A DNA stretch of 14,523 nt from an uncultured Persicitalea sp. (lineage in GTDB: Bacteria > Bacteroidota > Bacteroidia > Cytophagales > Spirosomataceae): positions 1 through 14,523 of the forward strand of contig CATMVR010000045.1 in assembly GCA_950075905.1 (NCBI GenBank), written 5' to 3'. Below the pieces are notes generated by a model that was not told the DNA's origin, ran no database searches, and was given only the letters and a program-made list of their open reading frames with translations. The stretch's first letter is position 1; every line of letters begins with the position of its first letter. The position numbers and the translations under genes are program-made. Below, one piece after another: positions 13,347 through 14,523 of the stretch.

Positions 13347-14507
13347 ATGAAAGAAAAAAACGAAAACCGCCGTTCATTCCTGCAAAAGTCGGTACAGTCT
13401 GCGGCCGGTCTGATGGCCCTACCGCTGGTTGCCCCGGCCCTGCAGGCAGCGCCTGAACCCGAGGAGATTTTCCTGACGCGTCCGGCAGTCGCACGCATCA
13501 AGTTTGCCGTTATCGGCATGAACCACGGCCATATTTACGGCCAGACAAACGCCGTCATCCGCGGTGGGGGCGAGCTGGTTTCCTACTACGCCAAGGAGCC
13601 CGACCTGATGGCAGACTTCAAAAAGCGCTATCCCGAAGCCAAACCCGCTGCCAGCGAGAAAGAAATTCTGGACGACCCCTCCATTCAGCTCGTACTAAGC
13701 GCCGGTATTCCCGTAGATCGGGCCCCGTTGGGAATTCGGGTCATGAAAAGCGGGAAAGACTACATGGCCGATAAGCCGGGTATTACTACTCTGGCTCAAC
13801 TCGCAGAAGTACGCAAGGTGCAGAAAGCCACCAAACAGATTTACTCCATCATGTACAGTGAGCGCTTTGAGAACCGCGCTACGGTGAAAGCTGGCGAACT
13901 GGTGAAGGCGGGGGCCATCGGCAAGGTGATCCAGACCATTGGCCTGGGGCCCCACCGCATGAACCCCAAAAGCCGGCCCGAGTGGTTTTTTGAGCTGGAC
14001 AAGTATGGCGGCATTATCTGCGACATCGCTTCCCACCAGTTTGATCAGTTTCTGTACTTTACCGGTAGCACGGAGGCAGAGGTGGTGGCTGCCCAGGCCG
14101 GAAACGTAAACCATCCGCAGTACCCTGGCTTGCAGGACTTTGGCGATGTGATGGTGCGCGGCAATGGCGGCATGGGCTACGTGCGGGTAGACTGGTTTAC
14201 ACCCGACGGACTAAAAAGCTGGGGGGACGGTCGCCTGACGATTCTGGGTACCGAAGGGTTTATTGAGATCCGAAAGAATGTCGATATCAGTGGTCGCGAA
14301 GGGGGCAATCATTTGTTTCTGGTTAACCAAAAAGAGACCAAAACCATCGACACCAGCGATGTGGATTTGCCTTACGGCCGGCAGTTGGTGGATGATGTGC
14401 TGAACCGGACCGAGACGGCTATGACGCAGGAGCACTGCTTCCTAGCTACGGAACTGGCCCTGAAAGCACAGGCTAAGGCGGAAAAGATTAAGTTGAAGCT
14501 GTCGTGA
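13347..14507 (+). CDS. Tat-exported Gfo/Idh/MocA-family oxidoreductase
   Basis: The ATG at 13347 is preferred to one 138 bases upstream because it starts a Tat-type signal (NRRSFLQKS, then AAGLMALPLVAPALQAAPEP), giving 386 residues. The upstream 46-residue extension has no similarity to a domain. The mature protein has the N-terminal NAD(P)-binding fold (IKFAVIGMNHGHIYG, 51-65), the family's lysine motif as ADKPG (Lys143), and the C-terminal domain with GGIICDIASHQFDQFLYFTG (Asp226, His230, Asp233), matching the usual GGxxxDxxxHxxD pattern. Family members oxidise or reduce sugar-related substrates. Tat export suggests a folded, cofactor-loaded enzyme acting in the periplasm. The gene diverges from the peptidase gene and is followed by a TCGGC heptamer at the window end. 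The substrate cannot be inferred. Confidence 0.9.
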   Translation: MKEKNENRRSFLQKSVQSAAGLMALPLVAPALQAAPEPEEIFLTRPAVARIKFAVIGMNHGHIYGQTNAVIRGGGELVSYYAKEPDLMADFKKRYPEAKPAASEKEILDDPSIQLVLSAGIPVDRAPLGIRVMKSGKDYMADKPGITTLAQLAEVRKVQKATKQIYSIMYSERFENRATVKAGELVKAGAIGKVIQTIGLGPHRMNPKSRPEWFFELDKYGGIICDIASHQFDQFLYFTGSTEAEVVAAQAGNVNHPQYPGLQDFGDVMVRGNGGMGYVRVDWFTPDGLKSWGDGRLTILGTEGFIEIRKNVDISGREGGNHLFLVNQKETKTIDTSDVDLPYGRQLVDDVLNRTETAMTQEHCFLATELALKAQAKAEKIKLKLS

Positions 14508-14523
14508 GGGCTGTCGGCTGTTG
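14508..14523 (+). repeat. Start of TCGGC heptamer repeats after the oxidoreductase stop
   Basis: The last 16 bases read gggctgtcggctgttg directly after the TGA, with two CTGTYGG-like units. They match the repeats after the DUF4097 and ABC ATPase stops in sequence and in orientation to the upstream gene. The stretch is cut by the window edge, so its extent is unknown. Confidence 0.4.

Overview
The window looks like a chromosomal segment from a member of the Bacteroidota, most likely the Cytophagales. The evidence is Bacteroidota-type -7 elements (TAnnTTTG), large FtsX/MacB-like permeases of about 800 residues, a DUF4097 protein, a long M14-family peptidase with a C-terminal extension, and a Tat-exported Gfo/Idh/MocA oxidoreductase, all at moderate GC. 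No ribosomal or transfer RNA gene, insertion sequence, phage gene or CRISPR array was found.

Layout. Almost everything lies on the minus strand. Reading right to left on that strand from 9942: a two-CBS-domain protein, an NhaD-type Na+/H+ antiporter, a DUF4097 beta-repeat protein, an 808-residue ABC permease, a small DUF3817 membrane protein, a family-1 glycoside hydrolase, a small lipoprotein, an ABC ATPase, and the N-terminal part of a TolC-family outer membrane protein that runs off the left edge. To the right, a small four-cysteine membrane protein (plus strand, 10088-10282) faces a large secreted M14 carboxypeptidase-like protein (minus) across a bidirectional terminator. That peptidase diverges from a Tat-exported oxidoreductase (plus strand) that ends 16 bases before the window does.

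How the genes may work together. The ATPase, the 808-residue permease and the TolC homologue are parts of a MacB/LolD-like efflux or envelope-export machine, but the permease lies 2.6 kb from the ATPase with three unrelated genes between. Sequence comparison gives an independent link. The ATPase and permease genes share an identical upstream layout: a palindrome CTGAYARTCAG, exactly 10 bases, CGTTGG, exactly 11 bases, then CATASTA. This resembles a -24/-12 (sigma-54) promoter with an operator just upstream, and suggests co-regulation of the split system. A weaker relative of the palindrome lies upstream of the DUF4097 gene. The CBS protein, NhaD and the four-cysteine protein (which resembles the NqrM maturation factor) may form a sodium-handling neighbourhood.

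Apart from that shared promoter, the notable non-coding features are four strong intrinsic terminator hairpins (two with near-identical distal ends), heptamer TCGGC-type repeats directly after three stop codons in the same orientation, a 13-bp perfect inverted repeat touching the DUF3817 start, and an excess of GGTACC. I saw no clearly new multi-gene system. The gene content is largely ordinary for the group and the main novelty is regulatory.
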